64,000 nucleotides of DNA from Macrostomum hystrix (lineage: Eukaryota > Platyhelminthes > Macrostomidae): the NCBI GenBank assembly GCA_950097015.1, contig CATNEN010000025.1, positions 8,172,501 through 8,236,500 of the forward strand, read 5' to 3'. Under the pieces are notes generated by a model. It was not told the origin of the DNA. It searched no databases and saw only the letters and a program-made list of their open reading frames with translations. The position numbers were made by a program, and so were the translations under genes. Positions 55,141-64,000 of this stretch are shown here, one piece after another; within the stretch, counting starts at the first letter, position 1; every line of letters starts with the position of its first letter.

Positions 55141-55655
55141 GTACATTTATTCATTTTGTCAAATGATTTGTTAATTATATAAATTTCTATTTAATTATTT
55201 TTGCCTGTGTGTTTATGACCAAAACTAGCTCATTATCTCCTTCTTTCAACATTCTCCCATGGCCCGGGAGCGAATCCAAAAATCTTCTACAAAAAAATCC
55301 TTCAATCCAGAATGCTTTATCTTCTGCAACAATGCCCCGGTTCAGCGCTCAGTCACGCTATTCTGACGAACAAAATCACAATTGAGCAGCCTCAAGGTCG
55401 GCTAGAAATTGTCATTGAAAAATTGCAAACATATTTTCTATTCTATTTCCTATTGAAAATAGGCCAACCTCAAAAATGTTTTGCTGAAAAGCATGAACAC
55501 ACGCAATCGCTTTCACTTCAGCCTGGCTGCTGTTGCAGTATGAACTGACTGGGTTCAAAACTTGTCCTGTCATTCTGGAGACTTTCTGTTGGACATTCAA
55601 AATCACTTCCTGGAAAATTTATAAAGCATTCTTGCCTAGAAGTCTCAAGTCTAGG
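55141..55655. other. Unassigned sequence
   Basis: Unique AT-rich sequence. Short frames (55312-55548, 55412-55606) lack domains. Confidence 0.35.
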
Positions 55656-55659
55656 TGTC

Positions 55660-56715
55660 TCTGAATGTCTAGTCTGTCTGATCTAGTCTCTCTGTCTGAT
55701 CTAGTCTCTCTGTCTAATCTAGTCTCTCTGTCTAATCTAGTCTCTCTATCTAATCTAGTCTCATTGTCTAATCTAGTCTCTGTCTAATCTAGTCTCTCTG
55801 TCTAATCTAGTCTCTCTGTCTAATCTAGTCTCATTGTCTAATATAGTCTCTCTGTCTAATCTAGTCTCATTGTCTAATCTAGTCTCTGTCTAATCTAATC
55901 TCTCTGTCTAATCTAGTCTCTCTGTCTAATCTAATCTCTCTGTCTAATCTAATCTCTCTGTCTAATCTAATCTCTCTGTCTAATCTAATCTCTCTGTCTA
56001 ATCTAGTCTCTCTGTCTAATCTAGTCTCTGTCTAATCTAGTCTCTCTGTCTAATCTAGTCTCTGTCTAATCTAGTCTCTCTGTCTAATCTAATCTCTCTG
56101 TCTAATCTAGTCTCTCTGTCTAATCTAGTCTCTGTCTAATCTAATCTCTCGGTCCAATCTAGTCTCTCTGTCTAATCTAGTCTCTCTGTCTAATCTAGTC
56201 TCTCTGTCTAATCTAGTCTCTGTCTAATCTTATCTCTCTGTCTAATCTAATCTCTCTGTCTAATCTAGTCTCTCTGTCTAATCTAATCTCTCTGTCTAAT
56301 CTAGCCTCTCGGTCCAATCTAGTCTCTCTGTCTAATCTAGTCTCTCTGTCTAATCTAGTCTCTGTCTAATCTTATCTCTCTGTCTAATCTAATCTCTCTG
56401 TCTAATCTAGTCTCTCTGTCTAATCTAATCTCTCTGTCTAATCTAGCCTCTCGGTCCAATCTAGTCTCTCTGTCTAATCTAGTCTCTCTGTCTAATCTAG
56501 TCTCTGTCTAATCTAATCTCTCCGTCTAATCTAGTCTCTCTGTCTAATCTAGTCTCTCTGTCTAATCTAATCTCTCTGTCTAATCTAGTCTCTCTGTCTA
56601 ATCTAATCTCTCTGTCTAATCTAGTCTCTCTGTCTAATCTAATCTCTCTGTCTAATCTAGCCTCTCGGTCCAATCTAGTCTCTCTGTCTAATCTAGTCTC
56701 TCTGTCTAATCTAGT
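55660..56715. repeat. 18-bp minisatellite (GTCTCTCTGTCTAATCTA)
   Basis: About 59 units, some shortened by four bases (GTCTCTGTCTAATCTA). AGTCTC and AATCTC variants alternate. A block with CCTCTCGGTCCAATC recurs at about 56146, 56305, 56446 and 56663. Confidence 0.95.
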
Positions 56716-57134
56716 CCCGAATTCCATGTGTGTATTCTAATTCCGTTATGAATATCTGATAAGAAGAAAAAAAGTAAGAAAAGTTGATTTTGCAAAGCGG
56801 ATCTGTACCAAAACTACAATTGCACAGCAGTATGATAATAGCGGAATTTAGCAGAACAATGGCGGGTAAGTTTGAATGAAAGACAACAGACACAGCAGAG
56901 CCTCCTGTGCATTCCACAGCAGCAGACACTGAGGTTGAGCATACTCAAGCAACGGGACTGTTAAATCGGATCGATGAAACCGCCAACAGAGCTCTGATTG
57001 ACAGGTGAAAAGAGACTATGGGATTAGTGGAGAGAGAGCCTGTTTGAGAGGGCTGGAAGGGGGTGCCTCCGTAAGCAGCTTGGAAACTCTATTAGTCTCC
57101 AAGTGGTCTTTCCACCTGCGCGGGTTGGGCTCTT

Positions 57135-57136
<2 letters not shown>
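56716..57136. other. Unassigned sequence
   Basis: Unique sequence with no recognisable gene. Moderate GC near 57050-57130 precedes the CTG tract. Confidence 0.35.

Positions 57137-57172
<36 letters not shown>
57137..57172. repeat. (CTG)12
   Basis: Twelve perfect CTG units, CAG on the minus strand. A CCCGCGCAG|GTGGAA donor-like site lies just downstream on the minus strand. Confidence 0.95.
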
Positions 57173-57175
<3 letters not shown>

Positions 57176-57280
57176 TAGCACAAAAACGTCACACATCTCT
57201 TTCTACCCCCCCTCTCAGTGAATATTTTAACGAGGTTAGCTTGTTGGTTTCATAGTCACCGTTTTGCCACATAGAGCGGG

Positions 57281-57282
<2 letters not shown>

Positions 57283-57321
<39 letters not shown>
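57283..57321. repeat. (CTG)13
   Basis: Thirteen perfect CTG units, about 110 bp from the previous tract. Confidence 0.95.
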
Positions 57322-57322
<1 letters not shown>

Positions 57323-57687
57323 GCTTTGAAATATTCATTCATCCGCATTCATCGCACGAGTTGAGGTTTTGAGGAAGAAAATGAGAGAATGGGATAGAGA
57401 GAGAGAGTAGAGAGGGAGGGAGTTATGGCACTGCATGGATGCGATTTTGTCCGAGACTGAACTAAAATGAGGAATTGAATAATAATCCAGGCAAAAGCCA
57501 TCCCGCAACACCCGGTTGGAGCACTCTGTTACATATGACCTCTGTGCCCAGCTATCGTGTGCATTCTGTATAGAATTTTGCTAATTAAATCCAACTAACA
57601 GACTGAATACAGACGGAAAGGCATTATTAGTTGTAATATTTCAGTAGGAAAGATTTCATTTTATATAATTTTTAGTTCTCTCAGTTG

Positions 57688-57790
57688 TACCAGCATCAGC
57701 TGGGGTAGAAATTGGGTGTCTGGCGGCCTCCACAGTCCATGGACTGAGCCGCCGGTACAGTCCGCTGGACCTTGGGCTGAGCCACTGTGT
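57688..57790 (+). mobile_element. Dispersed repeat fragment (SINE-C body)
   Basis: TACCAGCATCAGCTGGGG and AGAAATTGGGTGT match the segment at 54580. The copy continues into a GGCGGCCTCCACAGTCC...GGACTGAGCCGCC inverted repeat. Confidence 0.4.
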
Positions 57791-57894
57791 TGCTACGAGA
57801 ATGATGAATAATGTTGAATAGCAGAAAATGGAAAATTAGGCTTACATAATGCTATCACATAAAATAGAGATAACTAGAGACAAATAAAAGCAGA

Positions 57895-58100
57895 AGGGGA
57901 GAGAGAGAGTTGCGACAGAGAGATGAGGAGAGAGAAAGAGAACAGGGGAGAGAGAGGGGAGAGAGAAGGGGGAAGAGAATGGGAGGGTAAGAATAATAAG
58001 GCCAAGAGAGAAGGGGGAGAGAGAAGGGGGAGAGAGAAGGGGGAGAGAGAAGGGGGAGAGAGAAGGGGGGAAAGAGGGAGAGTGAGAGCGGGAGAGAGGA
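57895..58100. repeat. GA-rich tract (GAGAGAGAAGGGGGA)
   Basis: Purine-only tandem units GAGAGAGAAGGGGGA with a few interruptions. Confidence 0.9.
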
Positions 58101-58154
58101 GAGAGGACACTGCCCATTGAATTTCAAAAATCTAATGTTGGAATCGATTCCGAT

Positions 58155-58256
58155 ATGTATCGAAAAAATTGAAATCTGGATTCGAACCAAGGCAACTCCA
58201 GACGCGTTTCGCTCTTATTGGAGCTCATCAGTAGAGTCTAGCCTAGCGCTCTAGCC
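58155..58256 (-). mobile_element. Ribozyme-bearing tRNA-like retroposon, split by SINE-A
   Basis: On the minus strand this holds TAGAGCGCTAGGC, the hammerhead at 58192-58239, then a perfect B box GGTTCGAATCC at about 58178-58188. Its upstream continuation lies right of the SINE at 58640-58665 (minus strand GCGCCTATAGCCTAATGGCT), including an A-box-like stretch when joined across the insertion. The layout, pol III boxes around a hammerhead, recalls schistosome Sm-alpha repeats. Confidence 0.6.
58192..58239 (-). ncRNA. Hammerhead ribozyme, minimal stem III
   Basis: All core elements are present on the minus strand. The CUGAUGA box (58231-58225) is followed by stem II GCUC/GAGC with a CAAUAA loop (58224-58211), GAAA (58210-58207), and a minimal stem III ACGCGU (58207-58202). 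The cleavage triplet GUC is at 58203-58201. Stem I forms between ACUCUA (58237-58232) and UGGAGU (58200-58195), six pairs including one G-U. Short stem III hammerheads occur in Penelope-like elements and schistosome-like repeats and often work as dimers. Activity is inferred. Confidence 0.82.
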
Positions 58257-58626
58257 GGGGGGTCGGTGGCAGAGCGGTTATCGCGCTTGACACTCGCACC
58301 AAGGTCCCTAAGTTCGATTCCACGGCGAGGCCACATTTATGTGGGGCGCAGCCTCGGAGAGAAGGCTTGGTGGCTTGTGCAATTTACGCCCTTGAGGGCC
58401 AACCTCCAAGGCACAGTGAGAGTGTACACTGCCTGACGATGAGAAAGTCAGGGCAGATGTACACACCTGTGTGAGTGTATGCCTGCGTACAGTATCTGTG
58501 TGCGCGTGTGCTCAGGAGTCAGCGAAATGGGCAGAATTGCCTCCTCGCTGGCTGCGGGTCTAGTGTCACCAAATGATGTGCCATTGCTCGCAGCCCTCCT
58601 GCAATTATTATTATTATTATTATTAT
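58257..58626 (+). mobile_element. tRNA-derived SINE-A, full length with 13-bp target duplication
   Basis: 370 bp: a GGGGGGTCGGTGGCAGAGCGG start, A and B boxes, body and an (ATT)n tail. It is flanked by identical TAGCGCTCTAGCC at 58244-58256 and 58627-58639. This is the best-defined copy and sets the element's ends. It interrupts the ribozyme-bearing element. Confidence 0.95.
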
Positions 58627-58679
58627 TAGCGCTCTAGCCATTAGGCTATAGGCGCTTGTTCAAATCCAGCTTTCAACCT

Positions 58680-58960
58680 CAACAGAGAGAGGGGAGAGAG
58701 AGGGGAGAGAGAAGGGGGAAAGAGAATGGGGAGAGAGAGAAGGGGAAGAGAGAGAAGGGGGAGAGAGATGGGGGAGAGAGAGAAGGGGAGAGAGAGAAGT
58801 GAGCGAGGCAGAAGGGAGAGAGAGGGGGGAGAGAAGGTAAGGAGAGAGAGAAGGGGAGAGAGAGAAGTGAGTGAGGCAGAAGGGAGAGAGAGAGGGGGAG
58901 AGAAGGTAAGGAGAGAAGGGGGAGAGATTGGGGGGAAGAGGGGAGAGTTTGAGGAGAGAG
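58680..58960. repeat. GA-rich tract
   Basis: Purine-rich units like those at 57895-58100 (GAGAGAGAAGGGG). A longer block with GAAGTGAG(C/T)GAGGCAGAAG is duplicated at about 58795 and 58862. Confidence 0.9.
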
Positions 58961-59214
58961 AGAGAAATAGAAAAGAGAGTGTTAGATGGACAGACAAACC
59001 TTAAAAAGATGCAGAAAGAAACATTGCCAGTGTGGAAATTGGTAAATGCAATTGTGAATGGAAAATGCTGAACACTGAACAGAAGAAGCCACGATGAGCA
59101 AATTCTGTTCAACTTTCGCAGCAAATATTGCTGAAAAAAACTGCAGCACGGATGAAAAATAAGAATCTAGCAGAATAAGAATCGACTCTGCTATGGCACA
59201 CTGGGACTAGCTAC

Positions 59215-59475
59215 ATGTGACGGGTGAAGTGTCTGTCAATTGGCCCAAACTCCTCCAGTCCCGCTTCCCAAAAACTCGTGGGTCCAAATTGCCGCAAACA
59301 GCCCAGGATAAATAAATTATTGTGGAATTTTTTTCGGTAATTGGCTATCTGGCGTCCAACTCGCCAAGCCTGCTCATTTATTCTTCCCATCGCCTGGGAC
59401 GCGAAGCCATCATGGGAATCGAACTCAAAAGGAACCCGACCCTCTGTCGTCACCTCGACGCCGCTCTCCAGTTAG
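59215..59475 (-). mobile_element. Possible second tRNA-derived SINE (SINE-B)
   Basis: On the minus strand: GGGGGCTAACTGGAGAGCGG (A-box-like), then GAGTTCGATTCCC (B box) about 45 bp on. A body follows that contains GCTTGGCGAGTTGGACGCC and GCCAATTACCG. Only one copy is visible here, so its family status rests on the pol III boxes. Confidence 0.4.
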
Positions 59476-59985
59476 CCCCCCGACTGAACTTGTAAAATCC
59501 TATTTCGATTATTTTTCGTACAGTTTTACGACTCCCAATTAGCATATTATCATTACAGTGGGACATAAAAGTGGTAAAAATGCTAATTAAGGCTAGCGCC
59601 AATTACAATGCAATGCGCCAATAAACAGATTTTAGTTCGTTCAAACTGTTAAATGTGTTATAAGCTGTGCATTTGGTGACTCAAATGCTTGCTAGACTTA
59701 TACACCATTAGTTGAGAAGTATTTTCGAGACTCTGCTATCAGTTTTCTGTGCCAGTGTATGTGTCTATATGTTTCTATGCGCTCTATTTTGCACTTATTT
59801 AGCTGCACAGTGTGTCGTCTTGAGACTGGCGCGCCCTCTTATCACTGCGTGCTGAGTAAGGTGAACTGATAATGCTTTCAATAGCATGGTCTGTGCCCCG
59901 ACTCACACTAGGTGAAGAGGTGGGACAGAAGGTAGGATAATGAGGCATAGAGAGGGAGAGAGAAGGGATGGAGGGATAATAATAG
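59476..59985. other. Unassigned sequence
   Basis: AT-rich unique sequence with no gene or repeat recognised. Confidence 0.35.
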
Positions 59986-59992
59986 TAATAGC

Positions 59993-60316
59993 TGCTGGAG
60001 GGCTGCGGGCAAAGGCACAGCATTTGGTGACACTAGACCCGCAGCCAGCGAGGAGTCAATTCTGCCCATTTCGCTGACTCCTGAGCACACACGCACTCGG
60101 ATACTGTACGTCTCACAACTCACAAAGGTGTGTACCCTGACTTTCTAATCGTCAGGCAGTGTGCCTTGGAGGTTGACCCGAAAGGACTTGAATTGCTCGA
60201 CAAGCCACCAAGCCTTCTCTCCGCGGCTGCGCCCCAAATGACTGTGGCCTCGACGCGGAATCGAGCCTTGGTACGAGAGGCAAACACGCTAGACCGCTCT
60301 GCCACTGACCCCCCCT
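59993..60316 (-). mobile_element. tRNA-derived SINE-A, near full length
   Basis: On the minus strand: head GGGGGGTCAGTGGCAGAGCGG near 60316, a body with small deletions, 3' end GCCCGCAGCCCTCC and an ATTATTATCC tail near 59970-59995. Confidence 0.9.
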
Positions 60317-60683
60317 GATGGAGACATGGAAATGGAGAAACGGAGGAAGAAGGATAAAGGTGATAGAGATAAAAAAATGATGATATCTATGAAATCAAAA
60401 TGAAAACCTAGCAAGAACTTGATCCTCCGTGAAATTAAGCATATTAGAAATGTACCGACAAAACCCAGCTTTAGAAACCTTTTTCCTGCAGCAAAAATTT
60501 GTTCAAACCGAAATTCTTTGTTTGTTGTTTACAACAATTTGTCATTATCTAGTGTCCGCAAATGAAAGCCAACAATTAGAATTTCATATGGTTCATTTCA
60601 GGTACAAAACTATTTGATAGCTAAATTTGATATGCACTTTGATGTTTGCCGCTATGCAGATTTAATTGGGACTGCGGATATTC
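60317..60683. other. Unassigned sequence left of the terminal array
   Basis: AT-rich sequence; the short frame 60429-60617 has no domain. Confidence 0.35.
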
Positions 60684-63600
60684 TATCTGGTGTGTCTCTT
60701 CAACTCTGTCTGATGTGTCTCTTCAATTCTGTCTGATGTGTCTCTTCAATTCTGTCTGATGTGTCTCTTCAATTCTGTCTGATGTGTCTCTTCAATTCTG
60801 TCTGATGTGTCTCTTCAATTCTGTCTGATGTGTCTCTTCAATTCTGTCTGATGTGTCTCTTCAATTCTGTCTGGTGTGTCTCTTCTATTCTGTCTGGTGT
60901 GTCTCTTCAATTCTGTCTGATGTGTCTCTTCAACTCTGTCTGATGTGTCTCTTCTATTCTGTCTGATGTGTCTCTTCAATTCTGTCTGGTGTGTCTCTTC
61001 AATTCTGTCTGATGTGTCTCTTCAACTCTGTCTGATGTGTCTCTTCAATTCTGTCTGGTGTGTCTCTTCAATTCTGTCTGGTGTGTCTCTTCAATTCTGT
61101 CTGGTGTGTCTCTTCAATTCTGTCTGATGTGTCTCTTCAATTCTATCTGGTGTGTCTCTTCAACTCTGTCTGATGTGTCTCTTCAACTCTGTCTGATGTG
61201 TCTCTTCAATTCTGTCTGGTGTGTCTCTTCAATTCTGTCTGATGTGTCTCTTCAATTCTGTCTGGTGTGTCTCTTCAATTCTGTCTGGTGTGTCTCTTCA
61301 ATTCTGTCTGATGTGTCTCTTCAATTCTGTCTGATGTGTCTCTTCAATTCTGTCTGGTGTGTCTCTTCAATTCTGTCTGATGTGTCTCTTCAATTCTGTC
61401 TGGTGTGTCTCTTCAATTCTGTCTGATGTGTCTCTTCAATTCTGTCTGGTGTGTCTCTTCAATTCTGTCTGATGTGTCTCTTCAACTCTGTCTGGTGTGT
61501 CTCTTCAATTCTGTCTGGTGTGTCTCTTCAATTCTGTCTGATGTGTCTCTTCAATTCTGTCTGATGTGTCTCTTCAATTCTGTCTGGTGTGTCTCTTCAA
61601 TTCTGTCTGATGTGTCTCTTCAATTCTGTCTGGTGTGTCTCTTCAATTCTGTCTGGTGTGTCTCTTCAATTCTGTCTGATGTGTCTCTTCAATTCTGTCT
61701 GGTGTGTCTCTTCAATTCTGTCTGATGTGTCTCTTCAATTCTGTCTGGTGTGTCTCTTCAATTCTGTCTGATGTGTCTCTTCAATTCTGTCTGGTGTGTC
61801 TCTTCAATTCTGTCTGGTGTGTCTCTTCAATTCTGTCTGGTGTGTCTCTTCAATTCTGTCTGATGTGTCTCTTCAATTCTGTCTGGTGTGTCTCTTCAAT
61901 TCTGTCTGGTGTGTCTCTTCAATTCTGTCTGATGTGTCTCTTCAATTCTGTCTGGTGTGTCTCTTCAATTCTGTCTGATGTGTCTCTTCAACTCTATCTG
62001 ATGTGTCTCTTCAATTCTGTCTGATGTGTCTCTTCAACTCTGTCTGGTGTGTCTCTTCAATTCTGTCTGATGTGTCTCTTCAATTCTGTCTGGTGTGTCT
62101 CTTCAATTCTGTCTGTTGTGTCTCTTCAATTCTGTCTGATGTGTCTCTTCAATTCTGTCTGGTGTGTCTCTTCAACTCTGTCTGATGTGTCTCTTCAATT
62201 CTATCTGGTGTGTCTCTTCAACTCTGTCTGATGTGTCTCTTCAATTCTGTCTGATGTGTCTCTTCAATTCTGTCTGATGTGTCCTCTTCAATTCTGTCTG
62301 GTGTGTCTCTTCAATTCTGTCTGGTGTGTCTCTTCAATTCTGTCTGATGTGTCTCTTCAATTCTGTCTGGTGTGTCTCTTCAATTCTGTCTGGTGTGTCT
62401 CTTCAATTCTATCTGGTGTGTCTCTTCAACTCTGTCTGATGTGTCTCTTCAATTCTGTCTGATGTGTCTCTTCAACTCTGTCTGATGTGTCTCTTCAACT
62501 CTGTCTGGTGTGTCTCTTCTATTCTGTCTGGTGTGTCTCTTCAATTCTGTCTGATGTGTCTCTTCAACTCTGTCTGATGTGTCTCTTCTATTCTGTCTGA
62601 TGTGTCTCTTCAATTCTGTCTGGTGTGTCTCTTCAATTCTGTCTGATGTGTCTCTTCAACTCTGTCTGATGTGTCTCTTCAATTCTGTCTGGTGTGTCTC
62701 TTCAATTCTGTCTGGTGTGTCTCTTCATTCTGTCTGGTGTGTCCTCTTCAATTCTGTCTGATGTGTCTCTTCAATTCTGTCTGGTGTGTCTCTTCAATTC
62801 TGTCTGGTGTGTCTCTTCAATTCTGTCTGGTGTGTCTCTTCAATTCTGTCTGATGTGTCTCTTCAATTCTGTCTGGTGTGTCTCTTCAATTCTGTCTGAT
62901 GTGTCTCTTCAATTCTGTCTGATGTGTCTCTTCAATTCTGTCTGGTGTGTCTCTTCAATTCTGTCTGATGTGTCTCTTCAACTCTGTCTGATGTGTCTCT
63001 TCAATTCTGTCTGGTGTGTCTCTTCAATTCTGTCTGGTGTGTCTCTTCAATTCTGTCTGGTGTGTCTCTTCAATTCTATCTGGTGTGTCTCTTCAACTCT
63101 GTCTGATGTGTCTCTTCAATTCTGTCTGATGTGTCTCTTCAATTCTGTCTGATGTGTCCTCTTCAATTCTGTCTGGTGTGTCTCTTCTATTCTGTCTGGT
63201 GTGTCTCTTCAATTCTGTCTGATGTGTCTCTTCAACTCTGTCTGATGTGTCTCTTCTATTCTGTCTGATGTGTCTCTTCAATTCTGTCTGGTGTGTCTCT
63301 TCAATTCTGTCTGATGTGTCTCTTCAATTCTGTCTGATGTGTCTCTTCAACTCTGTCTGATGTGTCTCTTCAACTCTGTCTGATGTGTCTCTTCAATTCT
63401 GTCTGATGTGTCTCTTCAATTCTGTCTGATGTGTCTCTTCAATTCTGTCTGGTGTGTCTCTTCAATTCTGTCTGGTGTGTCTCTTCAATTCTATCTGGTG
63501 TGTCTCTTCAACTCTGTCTGATGTGTCTCTTCAATTCTGTCTGATGTGTCTCTTCAATTCTGTCTGATGTGTCTCTTCAATTCTGTCTGGTGTGTCCTCT

Positions 63601-64000
63601 TCTATTCTGTCTGGTGTGTCTCTTCAATTCTGTCTGATGTGTCTCTTCAACTCTGTCTGATGTGTCTCTTCTATTCTGTCTGATGTGTACTCTTCAATTC
63701 TGTCTGGTGTGTCTCTTCAATTCTGTCTGATGTGTCTCTCAACTCTGTCTGATGTGTCTCTTCAATTCTGTCTGGTGTGTCTCTTCAATTCTGTCTGGTG
63801 TGTCTCTTCAATTCTGTCTGGTGTGTCTCTTCAATTCTGTCTGATGTGTCTCTTCAATTCTATCTGGTGTGTCTCTTCAACTCTGTCTGGTGTGTCTCTT
63901 CAATTCTGTCTGATGTGTCTCTTCAACTCTGTCTGATGTGTCTCTTCAATTCTGTCTGATGTGTCTCTTCAATTCTGTCTGATGTGTCTCTTCAATTCTG
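60684..64000. repeat. 23-bp minisatellite, about 144 copies, runs off the window
   Basis: The unit is CTGTCTGATGTGTCTCTTCA plus ATT, with two main variable positions (CTGATG/CTGGTG and CAATTC/CAACTC). A few units differ by one base in length (extra C near 62283, 62742, 63158, 63596). All long plus-strand frames here are artefacts. Confidence 0.97.

Noticed and set aside
59211-59453. 80-codon minus-strand frame
   Set aside because: It coincides with a tRNA-derived repeat with A and B boxes; no protein family recognised.
60684-64000. Many plus-strand frames of MSLQFCLMCLFNSV type
   Set aside because: The 23-bp array reads the same in all three frames in turn; the frames simply restart every few units.

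Overview
The window is eukaryotic, animal nuclear DNA. Genes are split by GT-AG introns, the exons are GC-rich and the introns AT-rich. Tandem minisatellites of 16 to 104 bp and short tRNA-derived retroposons (SINEs) fill much of the rest. The species cannot be read off directly. The gene set (androglobin, plastin, a Cys-loop anion channel), the small introns, and a hammerhead ribozyme inside a tRNA-like element (known from schistosome Sm-alpha-type repeats) suggest an invertebrate, possibly a flatworm. That last step is inference.

Layout. (1) 402-12024, plus strand: the 3' 20 exons of androglobin. They form one phase-consistent chain of 1656 codons plus stop; the N-terminus lies left of the window. 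(2) 14557-14811, minus: a single-exon 84-residue secreted precursor with a TATA box, ending in a two-cysteine peptide that resembles allatostatin C. (3) 18608-19549, plus: the 3' exon of an Ala/Arg-rich coiled-coil protein, tentatively HAUS8-like. (4) 20725-21291, plus: a small His/Ser/Arg-rich protein, tentatively RSRC1-like. (5) 22226-29052, plus: a complete six-exon plastin/fimbrin of 674 residues with four calponin-homology domains and a glutamine-tract tail. (6) 31386-45342, minus: eight 3' exons of a glycine/glutamate-receptor-like Cys-loop chloride channel. (7) 46-64 kb: almost wholly repeats. This part holds a 5.7-kb array of a 26-bp unit, an 18-bp array, GA-rich tracts, several SINEs, a hammerhead ribozyme and a 23-bp array that runs off the right edge.

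The genes do not form an operon or a pathway. Androglobin (sperm flagellum in vertebrates), plastin (actin bundling) and the channel are independent housekeeping or tissue genes. What unites the window is repeat biology. Long minisatellites sit in introns and often begin within 5-60 bp of the 5' splice site. At least ten copies or fragments of one tRNA-derived SINE are spread over all regions. CAG tracts of 10-12 units lie in frame in three unrelated genes.

Limits: all exon joins were made by eye from splice signals, reading phase and family similarity. No searches, alignments or folding programs were run.
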